From Bacillus mycoides (GTDB lineage Bacteria; Bacillota; Bacilli; Bacillales; Bacillaceae_G), in assembly GCF_018742245.1 (NCBI RefSeq), contig NZ_CP036132.1:739001-803000 (forward strand): a stretch of DNA of 64,000 bases, given 5' to 3'. The first letter of the stretch is position 1. Every line of letters begins with the position of its first letter. Shown piece after piece: positions 52,279 to 61,306 of the stretch. The notes beneath the pieces were generated by a model. That model saw nothing but the letters and a program-made list of their open reading frames with translations, was not told the DNA's origin and did no database searches. A program made the translations under genes and the position numbers.

Positions 52279-53589
52279 ATGAATGGTTTTATGAGTTTTA
52301 TGGAACAGAAGATTATGCCGACAACGCAAAAGATTGCGGGGCAACGACATTTATTAGCAATTCGGAATGGAGTTATTTCTACATTACCGTTAACGATTGT
52401 CGGGTCATTTTTCGTTATCTTTTTAAATTTACCAATTGATGCATATATGGAGTGGATTGCACCGTTTCGCCATATTTTAGATATTCCATTCCGATTTACA
52501 GTAGGTTTAATGGCTTTATACGCAGCATTTGGGGTAGGGGCCTCACTCGCGAACTTTTATCAGCTCAATCAGTTAAGTGCAGGATTATTATCTGTACTCG
52601 CCTTTTTACTAGCATCAGTTGAACCAATTCAAATAACAAAAGCTGTACCAGGTGTTATTGATGCAGGAAGATATATTTCAGTAGGGACATTAAGTGCTAC
52701 GTCTTTATTTGGAGCTATTGTGACAGCATTAATTGCAGTTGAAATTTATCATTTCATGATTAAGCATAATATCTCGATTAAATTACCAGATAGTGTACCA
52801 CCAGCAGTTGCAAATTCATTTGCAGCATTAATTCCAACTTTAGTAGTTATTCTTTTATTCTGGGGCATTCGTTACGGTTTGAAATTTGATGTAAATACAA
52901 CGATCACATATTTAATTGCGCCATTAAAGTCAGTATTAGTAGGGAATAATTTATTCGGTGGTTTATTAACAGTATTCCTAATCGTATTCTTCTGGTCGTT
53001 CGGTATACATGGTCCAGCGATTTTAGGACCAATTATTCGTCCAATGTGGGATTCAGCAATTCTTGAAAATATGGAAGTTTTCACCGCTACAGGAAACGCA
53101 CATCAGTTACCGAACTTATTTACAGAACAATTTATTCAATGGTTCGTATGGATTGGTGGATCAGGCTCAACGTTAGCCTTAGTTATTATGTTTATGTTCT
53201 CTAAATCTAAGTTCCTAAAAGAATTAGGTAGATTATCATTCGTACCAGGTTTATTCAATATTAACGAACCAATTATTTTCGGGGCACCAATTGTAATGAA
53301 CCCGATCTTAATTATTCCATTCGTTATTACACCGTTAGTTACAACGACAGTATCATATTTCGCAGTTGTTTCAGGTATGATTCCGCTCATGATGGCGAAG
53401 CTGCCATTTACGATGTTAGCGCCAATTGCAGCTATTATTAGTACGGACTGGACAATTATGGCTGGTGTACTTGTACTTGTTAACTTTGTTATCTCATTCG
53501 TTATTTACTACCCATTCTTCAAAATGTATGAGAAACAACAATTAGCAGGAGAGGAGAAATCAGAATGCTCGGAGCAATTATCATCTTAA
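52279..53589 (+). CDS. PTS lactose/cellobiose-family EIIC permease
   Basis: 436 aa, about ten helices. 'RNGVISTLPLTIVGSFFVIFLNLP', 'GIHGPAILGPI' and 'PGLFNINEPIIFGAPIVMNP' (in parts; NEPI holds the catalytic-site Glu) are EIIC(Lac/Cel) signatures. It imports and phosphorylates a beta-linked disaccharide at the membrane. GGGAGGG precedes ATG 52279. The 76-bp gap upstream carries a perfect palindrome AACATTATAATGTT (52222-52235). Confidence 0.93.
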   Translation: MNGFMSFMEQKIMPTTQKIAGQRHLLAIRNGVISTLPLTIVGSFFVIFLNLPIDAYMEWIAPFRHILDIPFRFTVGLMALYAAFGVGASLANFYQLNQLSAGLLSVLAFLLASVEPIQITKAVPGVIDAGRYISVGTLSATSLFGAIVTALIAVEIYHFMIKHNISIKLPDSVPPAVANSFAALIPTLVVILLFWGIRYGLKFDVNTTITYLIAPLKSVLVGNNLFGGLLTVFLIVFFWSFGIHGPAILGPIIRPMWDSAILENMEVFTATGNAHQLPNLFTEQFIQWFVWIGGSGSTLALVIMFMFSKSKFLKELGRLSFVPGLFNINEPIIFGAPIVMNPILIIPFVITPLVTTTVSYFAVVSGMIPLMMAKLPFTMLAPIAAIISTDWTIMAGVLVLVNFVISFVIYYPFFKMYEKQQLAGEEKSECSEQLSS

Positions 53590-53843
53590 TTACATTCGTA
53601 GCGGGGCAGTGCATTGCGCATTATTCAAAGTGGGTACAAAATAAATCGTTATTAGTTTTACTACTTGTGTCGATATTGTTTATCGGATGTTCAATGGGAG
53701 CTTATGTAGCATTTAGCTTACAATCACCATTCTTTATCATCGTACCAACGATTTTATGTGCAACATGTTTATCTGCAAAATATAGATTTACGAGTATGGC
53801 ATTAATACAACGTGTGAAGGAGATGCAAAAGCATGGAGCGTAA
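53565..53843 (+). CDS. Small membrane protein embedded in the PTS-mupG operon
   Basis: 92 aa with three hydrophobic segments (about 2-18, 28-48, 52-68). Its ATG at 53565 lies 25 nt inside the EIIC gene behind GGAGAGGAG, and its end overlaps mupG copy 2 by 11 nt, so it is translationally embedded. No family recognised. Possibly an accessory to the EIIC permease (inference). Confidence 0.8.
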   Translation: MLGAIIILITFVAGQCIAHYSKWVQNKSLLVLLLVSILFIGCSMGAYVAFSLQSPFFIIVPTILCATCLSAKYRFTSMALIQRVKEMQKHGA

Positions 53844-54918
53844 ATTAGGAATTTCACTTTATCCAGAGCATTCAACGAAAGAAAAAGATATGGCATACAT
53901 TTCAGCAGTGGCACGTCACGGTTTTTCAAGAATATTCACTTGTTTACTATCTGTTAATCGTCCGAAAGAGGAAATTGTAGCTGAATTTAAAGAAATTATT
54001 GCGCATGCAAAAGAGTACAATATGGAAGTTATTTTAGATGTAGCTCCGGCTGTATTCGATCAACTTGGTATTAGTTATAGTGATCTATCATTCTTCGCAG
54101 AGTTAGGTGCAGATGGAATTCGTTTAGATGTAGGGTTTGACGGGTTAACAGAAGCGAAAATGACGAATAATCCATATGGCTTAAAAATTGAGCTGAATGT
54201 AAGTAATGATATTGCCTATTTAGAAAATATCCTTTCGCATCAAGCGAATAAATCAGCTTTAATTGGTTGTCACAATTTTTATCCGCAAAAATTCACTGGT
54301 CTTCCGTATGATTATTTCATTCGCTGTAGTGAACGCTTCAAAAAGCATGGTATTCGCAGTGCAGCCTTTATTACATCGCATGCAGCTGACATCGGTCCAT
54401 GGGATATTAACGACGGATTATGTACATTAGAAGGGCATCGTAATGTACCAATTGAAGTACAAGCGAAACATTTATGGGCAACAGGGCTTATTGATGATGT
54501 TATTATCGGAAATGCCTATGCGAGCGAAGAAGAATTAGAGAAACTAGGCAACTTAAATCGTTACATGTTACAGCTAAAAGTACAATTTGTAGACGAAGCG
54601 ACTGAAGTAGAGAAGAGAGCGACACTGCAAGAATTACACGTAAGACGCGGCGACATAACAGAATATATGGTACGTTCTACAGAAGTACGTAAAAAGTATA
54701 AAGACGACGATTTCCCAATGCGAGAAAGTGTACCGCAGGAAAGAGGCCAAGTTGTAATTGGTAACAACTCATTCGGAAAGTATAAAGGTGAACTACAAAT
54801 CATCTTGAAAGAAATGCCGATAGATGAACGGAAAAATATTGTCGGTACAATTGCTGAAGAAGAGGTGTTCTTACTAGATTATGTAGGAGCTTGGACACAG
54901 TTTACTTGTGTGGAATAG
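53833..54918 (+). CDS. mupG: DUF871 protein, MupG-type 6-phospho-N-acetylmuramidase, copy 2
   Basis: 361 aa, about 60% identical by eye to copy 1, with all shared motifs ('SIYPEHST'-like start, 'RLDVGFDGLTEA', 'IGCHNFYPQKFTGLPYDYF' in parts, 'GLCTLEGHR'). Last gene of the PTS operon. The two copies may differ in substrate or serve different induction states. It ends before a strong terminator. Confidence 0.86.
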   Translation: MERKLGISLYPEHSTKEKDMAYISAVARHGFSRIFTCLLSVNRPKEEIVAEFKEIIAHAKEYNMEVILDVAPAVFDQLGISYSDLSFFAELGADGIRLDVGFDGLTEAKMTNNPYGLKIELNVSNDIAYLENILSHQANKSALIGCHNFYPQKFTGLPYDYFIRCSERFKKHGIRSAAFITSHAADIGPWDINDGLCTLEGHRNVPIEVQAKHLWATGLIDDVIIGNAYASEEELEKLGNLNRYMLQLKVQFVDEATEVEKRATLQELHVRRGDITEYMVRSTEVRKKYKDDDFPMRESVPQERGQVVIGNNSFGKYKGELQIILKEMPIDERKNIVGTIAEEEVFLLDYVGAWTQFTCVE

Positions 54919-54926
54919 GAAAGGGG

Positions 54927-54956
54927 AGAGGATGCTATGGCATCCTCTTTTTTTTT
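54927..54956 (+). terminator. Terminator of the PTS-mupG operon
   Basis: AGAGGATGC / GCATCCTCT stem with a TATG loop and nine Ts. Confidence 0.92.
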
Positions 54957-55024
54957 GTTGAAATAGTAGTCTATCGTATATAGAATGCAAAGAGATGGAT
55001 TTAATTTGGACGGGAGAGAAGGAG

Positions 55025-55948
55025 ATGGAAGAATATATAGATGATTTATTAAGGCGGATGGGTGATGAGGAACCAGGTATTCGACAATGTGCATATGAAG
55101 AGGCGAGATGGTTAAATGATTTATCGTTTTTTTCTTGTTTACAAGAGAAAGTAACAAAAGCAAGAAAAGCACATATAAAAACAAATCTATATTTTTTAAT
55201 TACACAACTTGCAATAAATACTAAAGAGATGTATATTGCAGATTATTTGATAGATCGGTTAGAAAGTGAAGAAAGCAGGGTGGTGTTAGATAGTCTGCTC
55301 ATAGATTTAAGTAAATTATCTGAAGCAAGCAATGCACATAAAATTATTCCTTACATATATCATAAAAATAGTGGAGTTCGTTATTCTGCTGTCATCGCTT
55401 TAAAGTTGTGTAAATCGTTGGAAGCAGAAGATGCTTTATTGAAGTTACTTACAGTGGAAGAGAATCGAGATGATATTGTAAATATATGTGCCACTTTATA
55501 TGAGATTGGAACAAAGCGATCAATTCTACTTTTAACGAAACTTTTACACTGCGATAGTGCTTATATTCGTTCAGCGGCTATTGAGACTTTAGCGGAAATC
55601 GGAAGAACAGACTTACAAATAGTTTATATTGATGCTTTAGCTGATAGCAATGTCATAGTGAAATATGAGGCCATTCGAGCTATTTATACATATGGAGATG
55701 AAATGGCGATTAAGCCAATTTGTGAACGTGTGAATAAGGTTGTTTCTAGAAGACGTAAAAATGAAGTAGAGCCTACTGATGAATCAGAGATCGTCATCGC
55801 TCTTCGTTTCTTACATAAGTTTGCTAATCATGAAGAAGTTTTAAAGACGTTTGATAAAGTGTACAAAAAACGTGGAAACTTGTTTATGTCGGAGAGGAAG
55901 TGGCTTAGAGACAATATTACTTACTTTCAAGAGAAAGAAAGAATATAA
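55025..55948 (+). CDS. HEAT-repeat protein
   Basis: 307 aa from ATG 55025 (GGGAGAGAAGGAG upstream); ATG 54995 in frame is possible. A helical solenoid throughout: 'SGVRYSAVIALKLCKSLEAEDALLKLL', 'SAYIRSAAIETLAEIG' and 'NVIVKYEAIRAIYTYGDEMAI' (in parts) are HEAT/PBS-lyase-like repeats. No enzymatic motif. Likely a protein-interaction scaffold, cytoplasmic. Confidence 0.82.
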   Translation: MEEYIDDLLRRMGDEEPGIRQCAYEEARWLNDLSFFSCLQEKVTKARKAHIKTNLYFLITQLAINTKEMYIADYLIDRLESEESRVVLDSLLIDLSKLSEASNAHKIIPYIYHKNSGVRYSAVIALKLCKSLEAEDALLKLLTVEENRDDIVNICATLYEIGTKRSILLLTKLLHCDSAYIRSAAIETLAEIGRTDLQIVYIDALADSNVIVKYEAIRAIYTYGDEMAIKPICERVNKVVSRRRKNEVEPTDESEIVIALRFLHKFANHEEVLKTFDKVYKKRGNLFMSERKWLRDNITYFQEKERI

Positions 55949-55955
55949 GAATCAT

Positions 55956-55997
55956 AAAAAAGAGCCCGCCTCAACGATGAGACTGACTCTTTTTTTT
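55956..55997. terminator. Bidirectional terminator between HEAT gene and entC-like gene
   Basis: AAAAGAG...GCCTCA / TGAG...CTCTTTT imperfect stem with T runs on both strands. Confidence 0.75.
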
Positions 55998-56001
55998 CTA
56001 A

Positions 56002-57306
56002 CTAGTTTAATACTTTAACTGTAACTGTTTTACGTCCCCAGCTACTTGATGAACCTTTGTCTGGCATTAAAACGTCGATTTTATTTCCTTTAATAGCTCC
56101 ACCAGTATCACCAGCGATTGCTACTCCGTAACCTTCAACCCATACTTTTGAACCTAATGGAATTACACTTGGATCAACTGCAATTAGTTTCATGTTTGGA
56201 TTAGCTGTTAAGTTATGACCCATAGCTGATTTTACTTGGTCTCCGGCTTTGTAACCATTTTCAAGTGGATCTGCTGTGTAAGCTGTTGCTTCAACTCTTA
56301 ATTCACGAGAAGAAGATGGTGCACTTGTTTCAGTTTCTTTCGCAACAGGTTGTTGTGTAGCTGGTTTTTGAGGTTTAGCCGCTTCACGAGCTTTAGCTGC
56401 CTCTTGAGCTTTAGTTGCTTCTTGAGCTTTAGCTGCTTCACGAGCTTCAGCCGCTGCCTGAGCTTTAGCCGCTTCACGAGCTTCAGCCGCTACCTGAGCT
56501 TTAGCCGCTTCACGAGCTTCAGCTGCTTCTTGAGCTTTAGCTTCTGCTTGAGCTTCAGCATCTGCCTGAGCTTTAGCTGCTTCACGAGCTTTAGCTGCTT
56601 CTTGAGCTTTAGCTTCTGCTTGAGCTTCAGCATCTGCCTGAGCTTTAGTTTCTGCTTGAGCCTTAGCTGCTTCACGAGCTTTAGCTGCTTCCTGAGCTTT
56701 AACTTCTGCTTGAGCTTCGGCTGCTTCACGAGCTTTAGTTGCTTCCCCGGCTTTAGCCTTTGCTTGAGCTTCAGCTGCCTCCCCGGCTTTAACTGCTTTA
56801 CGAACTTTAGTTGTGTCTTGAACGTTAGTTACTTTTTCAGCTTTAACTACTGGCTGAACTTTAACTGGTGCTTTCCCTGTTAAGTAAGGAACGTGTACAT
56901 AAGCTGTTTTGCCGTTATATTCAAATTGGATCCAATCATTTTGTACTTGGTTTGTTGTTTCGATTACATCATCTTTTTTCAATTTACCAAGAATCTCTGA
57001 ATCTGTATTTGCTCCAGCACGTACGTTTAATACGTTTGCTGTTACGTAGTAAGTATCTTTTGTGTAGTCAGCGCTTATGAAAGCCTCTTTACCACTATTT
57101 AATTTAACTTTTGACCATCCGTTTTCTGTATGTAAAACGTTAACTTTATATCCATCTAATAACTTTCCGACAACTTGTGATTCAGTAGTTGGGTTTTCTC
57201 GTACATTTAGTACATCAGTCGTTACGATTGTTTCTGCTTTAGCAGATGTTGTGAAAATCCCAAGACCAAAAACCGCTGCTGTTGCTATACCCATAAATTT
57301 TTTCAT
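56002..57306 (-). CDS. entC: EntC-like SH3/3D-domain cell-wall protein
   Basis: 434 aa from ATG 57306 (GGAGG upstream; the frame to 57429 has no site). Signal peptide 1-24 (ending SAKA). Two bacterial SH3 domains (about 25-85 and 88-150; 'VVTDVLNVRENPTTESQVVGKL' and 'VTANVLNVRAGANTDSEILGKL' in parts). A long Ala/Glu/Lys/Gln coiled tract (about 165-320). A C-terminal 3D domain with 'DTGGAIKGNKIDVLM'. The 3D fold is a lytic-transglycosylase-like barrel. B. cereus Ent proteins of this type are called enterotoxin/cell-wall hydrolases; toxicity is not shown by sequence. Confidence 0.88.
   Translation of the reverse strand: MKKFMGIATAAVFGLGIFTTSAKAETIVTTDVLNVRENPTTESQVVGKLLDGYKVNVLHTENGWSKVKLNSGKEAFISADYTKDTYYVTANVLNVRAGANTDSEILGKLKKDDVIETTNQVQNDWIQFEYNGKTAYVHVPYLTGKAPVKVQPVVKAEKVTNVQDTTKVRKAVKAGEAAEAQAKAKAGEATKAREAAEAQAEVKAQEAAKAREAAKAQAETKAQADAEAQAEAKAQEAAKAREAAKAQADAEAQAEAKAQEAAEAREAAKAQVAAEAREAAKAQAAAEAREAAKAQEATKAQEAAKAREAAKPQKPATQQPVAKETETSAPSSSRELRVEATAYTADPLENGYKAGDQVKSAMGHNLTANPNMKLIAVDPSVIPLGSKVWVEGYGVAIAGDTGGAIKGNKIDVLMPDKGSSSSWGRKTVTVKVLN
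56370..56810 (-). repeat. Degenerate Ala-rich coding repeat within the entC-like gene
   Basis: Tandem units of 15-18 nt around GCTTCACGAGCTTTAGCTGC (plus-strand reading) encode A-R-E-A-A-K-A-Q and A-E-A-K-A-Q-E type heptads. The near-identity of units should make it length-variable between strains. Confidence 0.85.
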
Positions 57307-57883
57307 AATAGCCTCCATTGCATTTGTTTTCGTTGACCTCATTATAGCAACCATTATTTTCTTATTTGCGGAAAACACAAAACTACAAAGCATTCGTAAC
57401 GAGGCGTTAATATTCTGTAATAATTCCATTAATATCCTGATAGCGTTTTCTTCGCGTTTTTTAGGGGGTTAGAACATAGTATTCATAAAATCAATACTTT
57501 TTTAATTACTAATAGGTTAATAATGTATCAGTAGTGTTACGTATATGTTTCTAAAACGTTACGAAAAAGGGGTATTTAACGGTTTGAATCGGAATATAGT
57601 TATAAAAATATAATCTTTTTGTGTGTAAAGTCATATATATAGGGGTAATTTTAATGAAATAGAGATATAATTGTTACAAAATAAGTTGTAGTATGGAAAA
57701 AATTACGCCTTGAATTTGTTCTTTTACATATTATTTTTGCAATAATAGGATTGCTTGATAGCTTTCGTGAGAAATGAAAGTTTAAATGCTAAAAAGATAT
57801 TCGTAACATGAAACATATATAATAGAAGAAACATGATTTAAAGGGACGATATCGTTATGAATTGGTTCACGAATTGCAGTAGA
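57307..57883. other. 577-bp intergenic region upstream of the entC-like gene
   Basis: No gene seen. A minus-strand TATAAT at 57346-57341 could be the -10 of the entC-like gene, but its -35 is poor. The rest is AT-rich with no recognised riboswitch or hairpin. Confidence 0.5.
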
Positions 57884-58042
57884 ATTATCCCGCTATTTGT
57901 GGGCAGTAAAACTCTCACCTCAAAATCCGGCTGGAGCAAAGAAGTTAGGTGGGAGATTAACTGCCCGTAAACGCCCGATTGGTGAAGGCTAATAATCAGT
58001 GGGGGATGAACAAAACCCCCACTGATTATAGTTTCACTTTAT
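57884..58042 (+). repeat. bcr1-like repeat, copy 3
   Basis: 159 bp, ATTATCCCGC...GGGCAGTAAAACTC...TTTCACTTTAT. Its 3' 100 bp are almost identical to copy 2 (47910-48066). Confidence 0.88.
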
Positions 58043-58105
58043 ATAATAGAAGTTAGAGGTTTTTATTTTTGTCAAAACGTTGATGGAATTACATTTGCCT
58101 TCAAC

Positions 58106-58140
58106 AAAAAAACGTAGGAGTGCAAACTCCTACGTTTTTT
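58106..58140 (-). terminator. Terminator of the adaptor/ATPase/permease operon
   Basis: AAAAAACGTAGGAGT / ACTCCTACGTTTTTT with GCAA loop, just below the permease stop at 58143. Confidence 0.92.
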
Positions 58141-58142
58141 AT

Positions 58143-59318
58143 TTACTCATATCGTAAACATTCAATTGGATCAAGTTTTGCAGCTTTGTTAGCTGGTAGT
58201 AGACCGAATGCAATACCGATTAGCATTGAAATACCTACTGAAAGAAGTCCAAGTTCTTTTGAGATAACGAGTGGCCATCCGGCAAAGATTGAGACGATCC
58301 AAGCGAAGAAAATACCGAGCATGAATCCGATGAAACCACCGAGTCCTGTTAAAATACAAGATTCAATTAAGAATTGCGTTAATACTTTACCACGCGTTGC
58401 ACCAAGTGCTTTACGAATACCAATCTCACGTGTACGTTCTGTTACAGATACAAGCATGATGTTCATTACACCGATACCACCAACAAGTAAAGAGATAGCA
58501 GCGATACCACCGAATACCATTTTCATCATACCGATTGATTCATCTAGTTGCTTCGTAAATTCACCCATATCTTGAGCTTCGAATTTATGCTCAAATTTAG
58601 GAGCTTTCATTTCGTTTAGAACAGAAGCGGCTTGTTTTTCTACACTTTTACGTTCTGCTGGCGAAGTTAATATTAATCTTACAGAGTCATACTCAGTTAC
58701 TCCTGAGATTACAGGAGCGTTTTCAAGTGATGTATAACCTTCTGACATCGCCATTCCGAAATCATTTTTCGTTTCATACACACCGACTACTTTATATGGC
58801 TTTCCTTTTATGTCAGTGTATAAATTTGATTCCCAGCCGTTAAATAATTTATTGAAAGCTTCTTCATTTAAAATAACAGCAGGGATTGCTTGCTTTAATT
58901 CACTATCATTTAATTCACGACCGTGAACTAATTTTATTTTCGCATCTGTCATGAAGGCGCCTGTTCCACCTTTTAAATCAAGAGAGACATCCTTTGAACC
59001 AGAAGATGCTTTTACTTTCATACTTACATCTGGATAAACATCTTTAACGCCTGGCACAGTTTGAAGACGTTTTAACATATCAGCTGTAATTTTGGCACTA
59101 TCAGTTCCGTAATCAGGGTTGTTGTAGTAAATCGTTACTTCCGTATCTTTTCCTTGGCCTAACTCTTTTTTAAACTTTGCGTTTGTACCATCACCCATTG
59201 AAATGATAGTAATAATGGCACTAATACCAATAATAATACCTAACATCGTTAATATAGAACGCATTTTATGAGCAAAGATAGAGGAAAGGGCCATGCGTAT
59301 ATTTTCACTCGTATTCAA
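58143..59318 (-). CDS. MacB-type ABC permease (YknZ-like)
   Basis: 391 aa from TTG 59318, preferred over TTG 59333 because GGAGAGG lies 6 nt before it and the ATPase stop is at 59321. One N-terminal helix, a large MacB periplasmic-core domain (about 45-260), then three helices with 'VTERTREIGIRKALGATRGKVLTQF' (in parts), the MacB/FtsX coupling loop. Third gene of a YknXYZ-like exporter operon. Confidence 0.9.
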   Translation of the reverse strand: MNTSENIRMALSSIFAHKMRSILTMLGIIIGISAIITIISMGDGTNAKFKKELGQGKDTEVTIYYNNPDYGTDSAKITADMLKRLQTVPGVKDVYPDVSMKVKASSGSKDVSLDLKGGTGAFMTDAKIKLVHGRELNDSELKQAIPAVILNEEAFNKLFNGWESNLYTDIKGKPYKVVGVYETKNDFGMAMSEGYTSLENAPVISGVTEYDSVRLILTSPAERKSVEKQAASVLNEMKAPKFEHKFEAQDMGEFTKQLDESIGMMKMVFGGIAAISLLVGGIGVMNIMLVSVTERTREIGIRKALGATRGKVLTQFLIESCILTGLGGFIGFMLGIFFAWIVSIFAGWPLVISKELGLLSVGISMLIGIAFGLLPANKAAKLDPIECLRYE

Positions 59319-59320
59319 AA

Positions 59321-59995
59321 TTAACCTCTCCAATCTTGGACGATATTTCCGTCACGAATTACAATTTGACGTGCTGCCGCTTCCCCGATTTCACGGTCAT
59401 GGGTAATCATAATGATTGTTGAGCCTTGTTTGTTTAATTCGTAAAAGAGGTCCATAATTTGTGTACTTGTTTTCGTATCAAGTGCACCTGTTGGTTCATC
59501 GGCTAAGATGAATTTCGGGTTATTTACGATTGCACGGGCAACGGCGACACGTTGCTTTTGACCACCTGACAATTCGTTCGGTAAGTGAGTAGCACGATCA
59601 GCTAAACCTACTTTTGTTAAAGCAGCTAATGAGCGTTCGCGTCTTTCTTTTTTATCGACTCCAGCGTAAATAAGAGGTAGTTCTACATTTTGAAGTGCTG
59701 TAAGTCTCGGTAATAACATGAAGTTTTGGAATATGAACCCGATCTCTTTATTACGAACGTGTGCAAGTTCTGTCTCAGACATGTTTGAAATGTTTTGACC
59801 AGCTAGTTCGTACGTACCTGTCGTTGGTTTATCTAAGCAACCGATAATGTTCATTAATGTTGATTTACCAGAACCAGATGGTCCCATAATAGAAGTGAAT
59901 TCTCCTTGGTTCAGTGTTACGTCAATTCCGTGTAATATTTGAACGGACTCTGCACCATTTTGGAAGGATTTCGTGATGCCTTTTAAGTTAATCAT
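59321..59995 (-). CDS. MacB-type ABC ATP-binding protein (YknY-like)
   Basis: 224 aa. Walker A 'GPSGSGKST', 'IFQNFMLLPRLTA', signature 'LSGGQKQR', Walker B 'ILADEPTGALD' and 'MITHD'. It overlaps the adaptor gene by 4 nt. It energises the permease downstream. Confidence 0.94.
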   Translation of the reverse strand: MINLKGITKSFQNGAESVQILHGIDVTLNQGEFTSIMGPSGSGKSTLMNIIGCLDKPTTGTYELAGQNISNMSETELAHVRNKEIGFIFQNFMLLPRLTALQNVELPLIYAGVDKKERRERSLAALTKVGLADRATHLPNELSGGQKQRVAVARAIVNNPKFILADEPTGALDTKTSTQIMDLFYELNKQGSTIIMITHDREIGEAAARQIVIRDGNIVQDWRG

Positions 59996-61095
59996 TCAAC
60001 GACAACCTCCATACCATCTTTTAAGTCTTTTTCAGGTTTAGAGATAATTTGCTCTCCTTTTTTCACTCCAGAAACTTTTGCTTCGCTATCTGTCTCGAAT
60101 TCAACAGTAACCGCTTGTTCTTTCGCTTTACCATCTTTTACAACGAAGACAACATTTTTGTCACCTTTTTTCACAATGCTGCTTTTCGGAACAATCGTAC
60201 CAGTTGCTTCGCCAGATTTACTCGTTACGTATACATGGAAGCCGTTTTGTAATTCTTCACTATTGTCTAATGTGACAGTGAATTGATAATTAGAAACAGT
60301 TTTATTTTCGTCCATGCTCTTTAATGGTGTAGAACCGATTTCTGTTACTTTCCCTGTCCAAGTCTTACCAGCGACCGTTTTTGATGAAACAGTTACTTCT
60401 TGCCCAACCTTCATACTAGCAAGTTCATATTCAGAAAGTTGGCCTTTTACTTTAAATTGACCAGCGTGACGAAGTGTAATGCCACTCATACCTGTTTTTT
60501 CATCAGCAGTTTTCACGATATCGTCAATTACACCATCAGCAGGGCTCGTTACAGAAAGTGTGTTTACTTTCTCTTTTGCTACTTTAATCATTTCATCAGC
60601 TTTTTCTACTTCAAACTTCTTCATTTCAAGTTGTGATTCTAATTGTTGCACTTCGATTTCCGATGCTTTTAATGCTTCCTGAGGAAGGCCGGCATTTTTA
60701 TCTTTTTGTAATTTTTGTTTTGCTGCATTTAGTTGTTTGTTTAGTAAGTCAACTTCTTTGTTAGCAAGTTTCTTTTGCATTTCTGCTTCCGTTACACCTT
60801 GTTTAGCGGTAGGGTCATTATATTTAAACAGAAGCTGACCTTTTTTCACTTCATCACCTTTTTTAACAGCTAATTCATACGTACCTTTTGTTGGATCGAA
60901 TGAAATTGTTTCAATTCCATTTGGAATAACTTCGCCGCCAAATTTTTGTGCATTTTCAATTTGTTTTTCCGTAACTTTATAACCGCCATATGCCATTGCT
61001 ACTTCTGAACTACCGCCAGCTAAAGCGAAATATGATCCAGCTGCAATTCCGATTGCTACTACACTAGTAATTAACACTTTATTTTTCTTCTTCAT
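59992..61095 (-). CDS. Membrane-fusion-type efflux adaptor (YknX-like)
   Basis: 367 aa. An N-terminal anchor helix (residues 7-25), a lipoyl/barrel-sandwich split by a long coiled coil (about 105-180, 'ANKEVDLLNKQLNAAKQKLQ'), then beta-barrel regions ('VTSPADGVIDDIVKTADEKTG' in parts). This is the RND/MFP adaptor fold used in Gram-positives with MacB-like pumps. First gene of the operon. Function probably antimicrobial or lipid/toxin export; substrate unknown. Confidence 0.92.
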   Translation of the reverse strand: MKKKNKVLITSVVAIGIAAGSYFALAGGSSEVAMAYGGYKVTEKQIENAQKFGGEVIPNGIETISFDPTKGTYELAVKKGDEVKKGQLLFKYNDPTAKQGVTEAEMQKKLANKEVDLLNKQLNAAKQKLQKDKNAGLPQEALKASEIEVQQLESQLEMKKFEVEKADEMIKVAKEKVNTLSVTSPADGVIDDIVKTADEKTGMSGITLRHAGQFKVKGQLSEYELASMKVGQEVTVSSKTVAGKTWTGKVTEIGSTPLKSMDENKTVSNYQFTVTLDNSEELQNGFHVYVTSKSGEATGTIVPKSSIVKKGDKNVVFVVKDGKAKEQAVTVEFETDSEAKVSGVKKGEQIISKPEKDLKDGMEVVVE

Positions 61096-61306
61096 CTATT
61101 TATCACCTTTTCGTTCGTTTTAGTATCTACATTAAGTATAGAAGAGGTGAGGAATATGACAAATCGTTTTAGCTTACAATAACCTTACAGTTTTGTAAGG
61201 TATAAATATGCAGATGTAAGGTAGGGATTGTCCTAGTTTAAGCAGATGAATTGACTCGTTGTTTCTTTCTTACAATAATATTGTATGAAGGAGAGGAGGA
61301 AGGAAG

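Noticed and set aside
56350..56883. 177-codon plus-strand open frame, Ser/Phe/Cys-rich and repetitive
   Set aside because: It is the complement of the Ala-rich repeat tract of the EntC-like gene; low-complexity shadow.
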